In this document: in pieces, positions 56,712 to 64,000 of the stretch
Layout of the letters: the number at the start of each line of letters is the position of its first letter
How positions within the stretch are numbered: the stretch's first letter is position 1
Program-made: the position numbers and the translations under genes
The notes under the pieces: generated by a model
What the model saw: only the letters and a program-made list of their open reading frames with translations
What the model was told of the DNA's origin: nothing
Databases searched by the model: none
From: FEN-299 sp963727765
Lineage (GTDB): Bacteria > Acidobacteriota > Vicinamibacteria > Vicinamibacterales > Fen-181
Direction: 5' to 3'
DNA: 64,000 nt
Assembly (NCBI GenBank): GCA_963727765.1
Contig: CAVSGZ010000009.1
Coordinates: forward strand, 1 to 64,000

Positions 56712-58514
56712 ATGTCGTTGTCCATCATGCCCTGTCACGTTGCCGCTGAACGAGCCGCAGCCCCTCCCGTTCTCCGCCTCCGGGCCCACCCCCTCAAAGT
56801 GGTCCTCGTTGGCAATCCCAACGTCGGAAAGAGCGTCATCTTCGGTCGCCTGACCGGCCGCTATGCGACGGTCTCGAACTACCCGGGCACGACCGTCGGC
56901 CTCACGTCGGGCCGGACCATGGTCGGCGCCGAGGTGTGCGACCTGATCGACAGCCCCGGAGTCAACACGATCGAGGGCGTCCTGAGCGAGGACGAGCACG
57001 TCACGCGTCGCCTGCTCACCAACCGCGAGGTCGAAGTCGTCGTGCAGGTGGCCGACTCCCGCAATCTGCGGCGCGCCCTGATGCTGACAGCCCAGCTCGC
57101 GGCCTACGGCCTGCCCATGGTGCTGGTGCTCAACATGGCCGACGAGGCCCGGCGTCACGGCGTCGAGGTGGACGCGGCCCGTCTCGCCGCCGAGCTGGGA
57201 GTGCCCGTGGTGGAGACGGTGGCGGTCGAGGGCGCAGGGCTCGGCGACCTGCGCGGCGCGCTGCCGCTGGCCTCGCCGCCGCACGTGCCGTTCCTACCTT
57301 CTGGCGACTACGCGATGTGGGCCAACGACGCCGCCGAGCGGCTTCGGCTGAGGAGGCCCGCGTCGGTGGGCAGATTCCAGGAGTTCATCGGCCGGGCCGT
57401 GCGGAAGCCGGCCACAGGCCTGCCGATCCTCGCGGCCGTTCTCTACGTCGTCTACCTCTTCGTCGGCGTGTTCGGCGCGCGGACGCTGGTCAACCTGTTG
57501 GAGCATGGCCTGTTCGGCCGTGTGATCAACCCGGCGGCGGTGAGCCTGGCCCGACGCTACGTGCCGTGGAGCCCGCTCCGCGATTTCCTGGTGGGCCCCT
57601 ATGGCGTGGTCACGATGGGGCTGACCTATTCGCTGGCCATCGTGCTGCCGGTGGTGGCCACCTTCTTCCTCGTGTTCGGCTGGCTGGAGGACAGCGGCTA
57701 TATCCCGCGGCTGGCGGTGTTCTCCGACAGGATCTTCCGCGTGATGGGGCTGAACGGCAAGGCCGTGCTGCCGATGGTGCTTGGCCTCGGCTGCGACACC
57801 ATGGCGACGATGACGACAAGGATCCTCGGGACGCGGAAGGAGCGCCTGATCGCCGTCCTCCTGCTGGCCTTGGGGATTCCGTGCTCGGCGCAGCTGGCGA
57901 CGATCCTGGGGATCCTCGGCGGGATCTCGTTCGCGGCGCTGCTGACGCTGTTCGTCGTGGTCGTGGTGCAGATGTTCCTGGTCGGGTTCCTCGCCGCGCA
58001 GGTTCTGCCGGGCGAGCGTTCGGACTTCATCATGGAACTGCCGCCGATGCGGCTGCCGGGGTGGCGGAACCTGCTGTCGAAGACGAGTCTCCGCGTGCGC
58101 TGGTACCTGTGGGAGGCGGTGCCGATCTTCCTGGCTGGAACGGCGCTATTATTTGTCCTGGATCGGACCGGCGCGCTGGCTGTCGTCATCGCGGCCAGCC
58201 GGCCGGTCGTGTCCGGCTGGCTGGGTCTTCCGGTGGAAACCGCCCAGGTGTTCATCATGGGATTCCTGCGGCGGGACTACGGAGCGGCGGGGTTGTTCCA
58301 GCTGGCGCATGCCGGGCGGCTGAGCGGCGCTCAGGCCGTCGTGGCGCTGACGGTGATGACGCTGTTTGTTCCCTGCGTCGCGAACTTCCTGATGATCATC
58401 AAGGAGCAGGGGATGAAGGCGGCGCTCACCATCCTCGTGTTCGTCACGACGGTGGCGCTGGCCACCGGCGCGAGCCTCCACTATGTCTTTCGGGTGCTCG
58501 GTGTCGGGTTTTGA
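56712..58514 (+). CDS. feoB: Ferrous iron transporter FeoB
   Basis: About 600 residues. G1 motif: VVLVGNPNVGKSVIFGRLTG. G2: NYPGTTVGLTSG. G3: DLIDSPGVNTIEG. G4: NMAD in VLVLNMADEARRHG. The transporter part has LPMVLGLGCDTMATMTTRIL, followed by KERLIAVLLLALGIPCSAQL (Cys of the pore) and later TM segments. Cytoplasmic GTP hydrolysis gates Fe(II) entry. The ATG at 56712 is one of several candidates. feoA follows immediately. The gene sits directly downstream of the multihaem cytochromes, fitting a Fe(II)-rich anoxic niche. Confidence 0.95.
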   Translation: MSLSIMPCHVAAERAAAPPVLRLRAHPLKVVLVGNPNVGKSVIFGRLTGRYATVSNYPGTTVGLTSGRTMVGAEVCDLIDSPGVNTIEGVLSEDEHVTRRLLTNREVEVVVQVADSRNLRRALMLTAQLAAYGLPMVLVLNMADEARRHGVEVDAARLAAELGVPVVETVAVEGAGLGDLRGALPLASPPHVPFLPSGDYAMWANDAAERLRLRRPASVGRFQEFIGRAVRKPATGLPILAAVLYVVYLFVGVFGARTLVNLLEHGLFGRVINPAAVSLARRYVPWSPLRDFLVGPYGVVTMGLTYSLAIVLPVVATFFLVFGWLEDSGYIPRLAVFSDRIFRVMGLNGKAVLPMVLGLGCDTMATMTTRILGTRKERLIAVLLLALGIPCSAQLATILGILGGISFAALLTLFVVVVVQMFLVGFLAAQVLPGERSDFIMELPPMRLPGWRNLLSKTSLRVRWYLWEAVPIFLAGTALLFVLDRTGALAVVIAASRPVVSGWLGLPVETAQVFIMGFLRRDYGAAGLFQLAHAGRLSGAQAVVALTVMTLFVPCVANFLMIIKEQGMKAALTILVFVTTVALATGASLHYVFRVLGVGF

Positions 58515-58755
58515 GCGCGGTCGCCGCCTGTCCTCGCTCGAGGTGGGGGAGCGGAGCGTCGTGCTGCGGGTCCTGCGCGACAACGCGGAGCGCGCCGAAA
58601 GGCTGCGAGCGCTCGGCGTGACGCCTGGCGCCAGGGTGCACTTGCTGCAGCGGTTTCCGGGATTCGTGTTCGAGTGCGACCAGACGGAGCTGGCCGTGGA
58701 GCCATCGGTTGCGCGCGCCATCCTGGTGGAGGGGAACGGGCCGACCAAACGGTGA
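58501..58755 (+). CDS. feoA: FeoA-like SH3-domain protein
   Basis: About 84 residues: VGERSVVLRVLRDNAERAER, then LRALGVTPGARVHLLQRFPG and VFECDQTELAVEPSVARAIL, the classic FeoA SH3 fold. GTG 58501 or an upstream in-frame ATG at 58483 could be the start; both overlap the feoB end, so coupling is strong. It regulates or assists FeoB. Confidence 0.85.
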   Translation: MSGFERGRRLSSLEVGERSVVLRVLRDNAERAERLRALGVTPGARVHLLQRFPGFVFECDQTELAVEPSVARAILVEGNGPTKR

Positions 58756-58830
58756 GCGGGTGGTGCGAGCGTGCGAGCGCAGTTCGAGCGTGGCCAATCT
58801 CTCGGATGTTCAGTCCAGTGGGAGGGTCAT

Positions 58831-59274
58831 ATGAGAATAGCGGTGCTGCTCGTGGCGGGGCTGCTCGTGACGGTCATGGCCGGATGCACGTCGGTGACGC
58901 CGGTACCCATCAGGGCCGGTGATGTGTGCGAGGAGTGCAACCGGCAGATTCAGGACGTGAAAGTCGCCGCCGAGATCGCTCCACCGGCCGGGAAGTTGGC
59001 CCTCAAGTTCCGGACGGTGTCGTGCATGGCGCGGTACCTGCACGAGCATGGGGATGTTCCCGGTGAGATCTACGTGACCGACCATGAGTCGGGACGCCTG
59101 ATCATGGCGCGGTCCGCGGTCTTCGTGAAGGGCGTGATCGACGACAACACCAAGGAGAAGGGCTACTTCGCGTTTGGTGAGGTGAAGTCGGCAATGGCGT
59201 TCACGAAGAAGAACGGCGGCAGTGCCACCGACTGGCCGGCGATCCGCCAGCGGGTGACGGCCGGCGCCGACTGA
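58831..59274 (+). CDS. NosL-like lipoprotein
   Basis: A 147-residue protein with a lipoprotein signal (LLVAGLLVTVMAGCTS; lipobox MAGC). DVCEECNRQIQDVKVAAEI matches the NosL metal-site segment CxxCGM in position but with C-E-E-C. LKFRTVSCMARYLHEHGDVP matches the NosL second segment. NosL proteins bind Cu(I) in nitrous-oxide reductase maturation, and NosL-like lipoproteins also occur in other contexts. There is no nosZ here. It may deliver copper or another metal to the neighbouring cytochrome system. GGGAGGG precedes the ATG at 58831. Confidence 0.65.
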   Translation: MRIAVLLVAGLLVTVMAGCTSVTPVPIRAGDVCEECNRQIQDVKVAAEIAPPAGKLALKFRTVSCMARYLHEHGDVPGEIYVTDHESGRLIMARSAVFVKGVIDDNTKEKGYFAFGEVKSAMAFTKKNGGSATDWPAIRQRVTAGAD

Positions 59275-59316
59275 CGGCGCCGACTGCCGGCGGCCGTGAT
59301 GAGAGGATGCTTGTCG

Positions 59317-60468
59317 ATGACGGTTTCGATGGCGGCGCCACCCTTGCGCCTGATGTTCTGGGAGACCACCAAGGCCTGCAACCTCCGATGCCAGCACTGT
59401 CGGGCCGTGCCCGAAGCCGAGCGCTCCCACGTCGAGTTGACGACCGAGGAGTCGTTCGGACTGATCGACCAGATCGCCGAGGTCGCCAGGCCGGTGCTGA
59501 TCCTCTCGGGGGGGGAGCCGCTGTACCGGAAGGACATTTTCGATATCGGGGCCTACGGGTGCAGCAAGGGATTCCGGATGGCGCTGGCCACCAACGGCAC
59601 GCTGATCGACCGGGCGGTTGCCACGCGCATCAAGGCGACCGGGTTCTCGCGCGTGGCCATCAGCCTCGACGGCGCGGTGGCCGCGACGCACGACAGGTTC
59701 CGCGGCATCTCAGGGTCGCATGCGCGCGCGATCGACGCCCTGCGCCTGTTGCGCGAAGCCGGGGTGTCGACGCAGATCAACTCGACCATTGCCCGGCACA
59801 ACGTCTCCGAGTTGCCGGCGCTGCTCGAGCTGGCGTTGTCGCTCGACGCCGACGCGCTGCATATCTTCATGCTCGTGCCCGTGGGATGCGGCGTCAGCAT
59901 CGCCGATCGGGAAATGCTGCCCGCCGACGAGTACGAGCGGGTCCTGAACTGGTTCTACGATCAATCGAAGAGCGTGACGATCGACCTGAAGGCGACATGC
60001 GCGCCGCACTACTTCCGGGTCCGCGCCCAGCGGATCGTGGAGGAGCGCAAACAGGGCGACCGCAGCACGCCGTTTGTGGCGCTGGGGACGCAGATGAAGG
60101 CGGCGCCGGACCCGGCCGGCGGCCGGCCGCTCTCGGCCATGACGCGCGGATGTCTGGCTGGCACCGCCGTGTGCTTCGTCTCCAACGCCGGCGACATCTA
60201 CCCGTGCGGCTACCTCCCGGTGAGCGCGGGCAACGTCAGGCAGCAGCGATTCGGGGAGATCTGGAGCGGGTCGAGCGTCTTCGAGCGGCTGCGCGACTCG
60301 TCGGCGCTCACCGGCAAGTGCGGGATCTGCAAGTACGAGGGAATCTGCGGCGGATGCCGCGCCAGGGCGTTCTCAGACAACGGGGACTACCTGGCCGAGG
60401 AGCCGTTCTGCACCTACGAGCCGCTGCTCGACAACGCGGCGGCGTTCCAGCAGACCGAGGGGGAGTAG
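59317..60468 (+). CDS. Radical SAM/SPASM protein, AhbD/NirJ-like
   Basis: About 383 residues. Cluster motif: ETTKACNLRCQHCRAV (CX3CX2C, about residue 24). LILSGGEPLYRKDIF is the glycine-rich SAM region. The C-terminal SPASM-type cluster region contains RGCLAGTAVCFVSNAGDIYP and KCGICKYEGICGGCRARAFS, then GDYLAEEPFCTYEP. This matches haem b (AhbD) and d1 haem (NirJ) decarboxylating enzymes. Siroheme-route genes (ahbABC, nirD) are absent. Presence next to multihaem cytochromes suggests a role in haem supply or modification, but related peptide-modifying SPASM proteins are not excluded. The start is uncertain (59296-59317). Confidence 0.82.
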   Translation: MTVSMAAPPLRLMFWETTKACNLRCQHCRAVPEAERSHVELTTEESFGLIDQIAEVARPVLILSGGEPLYRKDIFDIGAYGCSKGFRMALATNGTLIDRAVATRIKATGFSRVAISLDGAVAATHDRFRGISGSHARAIDALRLLREAGVSTQINSTIARHNVSELPALLELALSLDADALHIFMLVPVGCGVSIADREMLPADEYERVLNWFYDQSKSVTIDLKATCAPHYFRVRAQRIVEERKQGDRSTPFVALGTQMKAAPDPAGGRPLSAMTRGCLAGTAVCFVSNAGDIYPCGYLPVSAGNVRQQRFGEIWSGSSVFERLRDSSALTGKCGICKYEGICGGCRARAFSDNGDYLAEEPFCTYEPLLDNAAAFQQTEGE

Positions 60469-60594
60469 CTTGCAGCGTCTCCCGTCCTTCGTCCGTGATC
60501 CGCTGCCCGCGAACTGCTACCGAATGCGGTCCGTCCCGTTCTCGCTCTTCCCCGTTTTTGTGCGTCGATCCTCGACGCCGCATGACGCGCTCAT

Positions 60595-60681
60595 TCAGGT
60601 AGGCACACCGAGGCGTGGCAGCAGCCACGTCTGCACCAGGATCCAGATTCCCAGGAACACGATCGGCCAGAGGTAGTCCAT
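60595..60681 (-). CDS. 28-residue membrane microprotein
   Basis: MDYLWPIVFLGIWILVQTWL followed by LPRLGVPT: one TM helix with a Trp-rich face and a short basic tail. Its ATG overlaps the stop of the DUF302 gene (TGATG), so it is translationally coupled. Coupling plus a good TM helix makes it a credible gene although very short. The function is unknown. I recall similar short TM sequences ending in LPRLGV near DUF302-type genes, but cannot confirm it here. Confidence 0.6.
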   Translation of the reverse strand: MDYLWPIVFLGIWILVQTWLLPRLGVPT

Positions 60682-61094
60682 CACCGGTTCACTTCCGCTT
60701 CGAGCGAGGTGATCACGCGGCGGAGCTTGGCGTCGACCTGCTGCCCAAGTGGCACCAATGCCGGGTTGCCCACCCGGCTCATCGTCACGAGCGGCGCGAC
60801 CGCGGACACGGCGCTGCGACCCGGATCGGTCTGGTACACGATCAGGTTGCAGGGGAGCAGGAGGCCAATCTCGGTCTCCGCGCTGAGCGCCTGGTAGGCG
60901 ATCGGCGGGTTGCAGGCGCCGAGGATCACGTACTTCCGGAAGTCGCGGCCGAGCTTCTGCTGGATCGTCTCCTTGACGTCGATCGTCGTCAGCACGCCAA
61001 AGCCCTCGGCCTTGAGCGCGGCCTTCGTGCGTTCGACGGCGTCCTCGTAGGCCAGGGGCAGCCCGACCCGAATGCCGTAGCGTGTCTCTTCCAC
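60681..61094 (-). CDS. DUF302-family protein
   Basis: A 137-residue protein with the DUF302 core: EDAVERTKAALKAEGFGVLT, then TIDVKETIQQKLGRDFRKYV and ILGACNPPIAYQAL (the conserved GxCNPxxAxxAL pattern). The C-terminal half is helical. The function is unknown. It often co-occurs with membrane DUF2892 and sulphur or metal genes. The start at 61094 follows AGGGAGGTCC. Confidence 0.9.
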   Translation of the reverse strand: MEETRYGIRVGLPLAYEDAVERTKAALKAEGFGVLTTIDVKETIQQKLGRDFRKYVILGACNPPIAYQALSAETEIGLLLPCNLIVYQTDPGRSAVSAVAPLVTMSRVGNPALVPLGQQVDAKLRRVITSLEAEVNR

Positions 61095-61139
61095 CGTCGG
61101 ACCTCCCTCATCAGCCTACCAGATCCGGACGCTAGCGCC

Positions 61140-61328
61140 TCACTTGCGGACGCCGGCCGCCTTCAGGATCGAGATAAGCGGGCACCAGTTGGTGAACGCC
61201 GACTGGAGCAGGTTCAGTCCGACAAGTGCCGTGAACCAGAAGAAGTACGGGCTCACGTACAGCCCGAGCAGCACGCTGACCACGACGAACAGGCCGGCGA
61301 CGAGGCGGACATAACGGTCGATTGTCAT
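61140..61328 (-). CDS. DUF2892 membrane protein
   Basis: A 62-residue protein: IDRYVRLVAGLFVVVSVLLG, then SPYFFWFTALVGLNLLQSAF and TNWCPLISILKAAGVRK, the DUF2892 (YgaP membrane-domain-like) signature NxxQSxFTxWCPL. Two TM helices. It lies 45 bases upstream of the DUF302 gene on the same strand. Confidence 0.9.
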   Translation of the reverse strand: MTIDRYVRLVAGLFVVVSVLLGLYVSPYFFWFTALVGLNLLQSAFTNWCPLISILKAAGVRK

Positions 61329-61375
61329 CCAACGACTCCTTGGGGTCTGGGTGGCTCTTCATTCAGAGATTCATG

Positions 61376-62110
61376 TCAGGCCTGACCGGATGCCGTCCCC
61401 GGCAGGAAGAGCATCGGCAGCGAGCAGTTCCTGAGCCAGTGCTCGGCCGGATGGGCTTGCAGCACACCGTGGCGCGCGGACGCAGGAACTACCACGAGCG
61501 AGGCCTGCCGCTCCTGTGCGAGGTCCGCCTGGCAGGTTGCGGCGCGGTCCGCCATGCGGCCGGCGAAGGCCTCCGCCAGCCCCGCCGCCACGCGCTGCGC
61601 CGCCCCGTCGTCGGCAGACGGCGAGGCGACCACCATCGGGTGCGCGAACACGGATTCGGCCGGACTCTGCTCCTGTTCGGCTCGCACCACCAGCACGGGA
61701 GCGGCCGACTGGTGAATGACGCGTTCGGCGACCGACCCCAGCCACCACCGGGCCGGACCCCTGCGCCCGTGCGTGCCCATCACGACAAGGTCGGCCGCGG
61801 CCGCCGCGTCGACGATGACCGAGGTCGGGAACCCGTCATCGATCTGCGAGGTGAACGGCGAGGCTCCGTGCTGCTGACCGAAGTCGCGCAGGAACTGCCG
61901 CGCCCGCGCCCGGGCGGACTGCCGCTCGTGCTCGAGGACGCGGACCTGGTCCTGCGTGAAGTAGGCCGGCACCTCGAGCACCTCGGCGTGCAGCAGCTGC
62001 AGGCGGCCGCCGGTCCGGCCGGCGAGGGCGGCTGCCACGGCCACGGCCCGTCCGGAGGCCTCGCCGAAGTCGACCGGCACCAGGATCTTCGAGGGCGGGA
62101 AGCTCCACAT
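61376..62110 (-). CDS. Universal stress protein (two Usp domains)
   Basis: A 244-residue protein. The first Usp domain starts PPSKILVPVDFGEASGRAVA, with the ATP-binding motif VVMGTHGRRGPARWWLGSVA (about residues 107-140). The second, shorter domain from about residue 155 lacks a full glycine loop. It lies four bases downstream of the RND gene, so it is probably cotranscribed. A cytoplasmic nucleotide-binding stress protein. Confidence 0.9.
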   Translation of the reverse strand: MWSFPPSKILVPVDFGEASGRAVAVAAALAGRTGGRLQLLHAEVLEVPAYFTQDQVRVLEHERQSARARARQFLRDFGQQHGASPFTSQIDDGFPTSVIVDAAAAADLVVMGTHGRRGPARWWLGSVAERVIHQSAAPVLVVRAEQEQSPAESVFAHPMVVASPSADDGAAQRVAAGLAEAFAGRMADRAATCQADLAQERQASLVVVPASARHGVLQAHPAEHWLRNCSLPMLFLPGTASGQA

Positions 62111-62114
62111 GGTC

Positions 62115-64000
62115 CTACTCTCCCGACGTCGCCGGCGTGTCGGCGGACGTCTGCAGCGTGCCGCGGCGGGCGGCCCGTTCGTTCATCATGTAATAGAGGA
62201 TGGGCACCGTCAGCGGAGACAGCAGCAGCGACGCGACGCCGCCGGCCATCAGCGAGATGGCGAGGCCCTGGAAGATCGGGTCGAACAGGATCACCGCCGA
62301 CCCGACGATCACCGCGGCCGCGGTGAGCGCGATCGGCCTGAACCTGACCGTGCCCGCGTCGACGACCGCCTGCGCGAGCGGGACCCCCTCCTTCAGGCGC
62401 AGCTCAATGAAGTCGACGAGAATGATCGAATTGCGGACGACAATGCCGGCGCCGGCAATGAACCCGATGGTGGACGTCGCCGTGAAGAAGGCGCCGAGCG
62501 CCGCGTGCGCGGGCAGGATGCCGATGAGCGAGAAGGGGATGACGGTCATGATCGTCAGCGGCGTCAGGAACGACTGGAACCAGCCGACCACGAGGATGTA
62601 GATGAGCAGCAGCACGGCCGCGAAGGCGATGCCGAGATCCCGGAACACCTCGTAGGTGATGTGCCATTCGCCGTCCCACTTCATCGCGTAGTGCGAACTG
62701 TCGTCGGGCTGGTGCGTGTTGTAGATCTCGAACGCGTAGCCCTCGGGCAGCCTGATGTGCGAGATGACGCGGTTCATCGCGAGGATCGCGTACACGGGGC
62801 TCTCGATGAGGCCGGCCACGTCGGCCGTGACGTAGGTCACCGGGCGCAGGTTCTTGTGGTAGATGCTGTAGGGTTCGACGGTCCGGCGCACGCGCGTCAG
62901 CTCGCCAATCGCGACGGCGCCGCCGAGGCGAATGGACCGGACGGCTTCGGTGTCCGACCGCACGTCGCGCGGCAGGCGCAGCACGATCGGGACGTCCTCG
63001 CGGGCCTGCTCGTCATGGAGCAGCCCGGCGACCTCGCCGCCCCCAGCCATAAGGACGACCGAGGCCACCGCGGCCGGCGGAAGGCCCGCCTCGGCGGCCT
63101 TCTCCTGATCGACTTCGAGCATGTCCTTCGGCTGCTCGCGCTCGACGTACCACTCGGTGTCCACCACCCCGGCCGTCTGCTGGAATGTCCGCTTGACCTC
63201 GGCGGCCAGCGCGACTCGCCGGTCGGCGTCCGGGCCGTAGATCTCGGCCACCAGCGTCTGGAGCACCGGCGGGCCCGGCGGCACCTCGGCCACCTGGATG
63301 CGCGCGTCGTACTTCTTTGCCACCGGCAGGAGCATCTCCCGCACCTGCTTGGCGATCGCGTGGCTCTGCTCGGACCGGTCCTCCTTCGACAGCAGGTTCA
63401 CCTGGAGGTCGGCCTGGTAGGGCCTCTGCCGCATGAAGTAGTGGCGGACCAGGCCGTTGAAGTTGTAGGGCGACGAGGTGCCGACGTAGCTCTGCACATT
63501 GACGACTGAGGGCTGCCGCAGCGCTTCCCGCGCCAACTCGCCCGCGACCCGCGCGGTCTGCTCGAGGGGCGTCCCCTCGGGCATGTTGACGATCACCTGG
63601 AACTCGGCCTTGTTGTCGAACGGGAGCATCTTGACGCCGACCAGGCCGAGCGGCACCAGGGCGATCGAGAGCAGCAGCGCCACAGCCACGCCGCCGAGGA
63701 ACGCGAGCCGCACGCCCCGGCGCGCGACCAACTGCGCCATCACGCGCCGGTAGAGGGCGGTGAAACGGTCCTCACCCGCGTGGGCGTGCGCTGCGGCCCC
63801 CTTCATCAGCATCACCGCGGTCCACGGCGTCACTACGAAGGCGATGACCAGCGAGAACATCATCGCCGCGGTCGCGCCGATCGGGATCGGCCGCATGTAG
63901 GGGCCCATCAGGCCGCCGACGAAGGCCATTGGCAGGATCGCGGCCACGACGGTCAGCGTGGCCAGGATCGTCGGGTTGCCGACCTCGTCGACCGCGCGAA
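62115..64000 (-). CDS. RND-family efflux transporter permease, truncated by window edge
   Basis: At least 628 C-terminal residues. TM and loop motifs include VVAAILPMAFVGGLMGPYMR, VIAFVVTPWTAVMLMKGAAA and the later HAALGAFFTATSTIGFIAGA, then VVRNSIILVDFIELRLKEGV and PILYYMMNE. A periplasmic pore/docking domain (LVAEIYGPDADRRVALAAEV) follows. This is the AcrB/CzcA fold. A deletion-free frame continues past the right edge at its 5' end. Whether it exports metals or organics is not decidable, although the downstream DUF302/DUF2892 genes often accompany metal-type pumps. It is the first known gene of a five-gene operon. Confidence 0.9.
   Translation of the reverse strand, partial: RAVDEVGNPTILATLTVVAAILPMAFVGGLMGPYMRPIPIGATAAMMFSLVIAFVVTPWTAVMLMKGAAAHAHAGEDRFTALYRRVMAQLVARRGVRLAFLGGVAVALLLSIALVPLGLVGVKMLPFDNKAEFQVIVNMPEGTPLEQTARVAGELAREALRQPSVVNVQSYVGTSSPYNFNGLVRHYFMRQRPYQADLQVNLLSKEDRSEQSHAIAKQVREMLLPVAKKYDARIQVAEVPPGPPVLQTLVAEIYGPDADRRVALAAEVKRTFQQTAGVVDTEWYVEREQPKDMLEVDQEKAAEAGLPPAAVASVVLMAGGGEVAGLLHDEQAREDVPIVLRLPRDVRSDTEAVRSIRLGGAVAIGELTRVRRTVEPYSIYHKNLRPVTYVTADVAGLIESPVYAILAMNRVISHIRLPEGYAFEIYNTHQPDDSSHYAMKWDGEWHITYEVFRDLGIAFAAVLLLIYILVVGWFQSFLTPLTIMTVIPFSLIGILPAHAALGAFFTATSTIGFIAGAGIVVRNSIILVDFIELRLKEGVPLAQAVVDAGTVRFRPIALTAAAVIVGSAVILFDPIFQGLAISLMAGGVASLLLSPLTVPILYYMMNERAARRGTLQTSADTPATSGE

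Overview
The window looks like two unrelated pieces of genome joined near position 7,500. Bases 1 to about 7,500 are clearly less GC-rich, gene-sparse and rich in dispersed intergenic repeats. They carry single, mostly unconnected genes (DNA polymerase IV, a B3/B4-domain protein, a receiver-domain remnant, an operon of a DUF3102-like protein and a radical SAM protein, and a broken esterase). The style resembles Planctomycetota, but that is inference. Bases from about 7,500 to 64,000 are GC-rich and densely packed in operons. The gene content (2-oxoacid:ferredoxin oxidoreductase, carboxypeptidase-regulatory TonB receptor, multihaem cytochromes, PAS-rich hybrid kinases) suggests an Acidobacteriota, perhaps Vicinamibacteria, from a metagenome. 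No rRNA, tRNA, CRISPR array, transposase or integrase was seen.

Layout of the right part. 7.5-11.7 kb: a 5'-truncated phosphate butyryltransferase gene, a P-loop ATPase, a ferredoxin and three 2-oxoacid:ferredoxin oxidoreductase subunits, a route from 2-oxoacids to acyl phosphates. 11.7-17.5 kb: a beta-barrel porin, a CocE/NonD-type hydrolase, ahcY (frameshifted) and a type IV pilin-like protein. 17.6-20.9 kb: clpS-clpA-grpE. 21.1-27.0 kb: a TetR-controlled TolC/EmrA/EmrB efflux operon ending in a metallo-beta-lactamase-fold hydrolase. 27.1-30.0 kb: a MASE1/PAS hybrid kinase. 40.05-30.07 kb (minus strand): an eight-gene operon with a TonB receptor, an odd KAS III-like enzyme, an SDR, two alpha/beta hydrolases, an acyl-CoA ligase, a thiolase and a TetR regulator. 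40.3-45.4 kb: a NifU-like protein, a stand-alone sigma-54 activator, and a TetR-controlled MacA/MacB-like ABC exporter. 46.1-50.7 kb: a 1,540-residue sensor kinase. 50.9-52.6 kb: an unusual radical SAM protein and a small hypothetical protein. 53.1-60.5 kb: an 11-haem cytochrome, a membrane cytochrome b, a NapC-like hexahaem cytochrome, FeoB, FeoA, a NosL-like lipoprotein and an AhbD/NirJ-like radical SAM protein. 60.6-64.0 kb (minus strand): an RND pump (cut by the edge), UspA, DUF2892, DUF302 and a 28-residue membrane microprotein.

Many otherwise intact genes carry single-base frameshifts. In the left part the clearest are losses of one base, mostly in G runs. In the right part all four are best explained by one extra C on the coding strand. 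Essential ahcY is among them, so consensus error is the simplest explanation, and the different spectra fit two sources for the two halves.

Most promising for new biology: the eight-gene TonB/KAS III-like/ligase/thiolase operon with a CGAACGTTCG operator; the multihaem-Feo-NosL-AhbD cluster; the P-loop protein inside the oxidoreductase operon; the radical SAM protein with a stretched cysteine motif; and the palindrome-controlled DUF3102/radical SAM pair.
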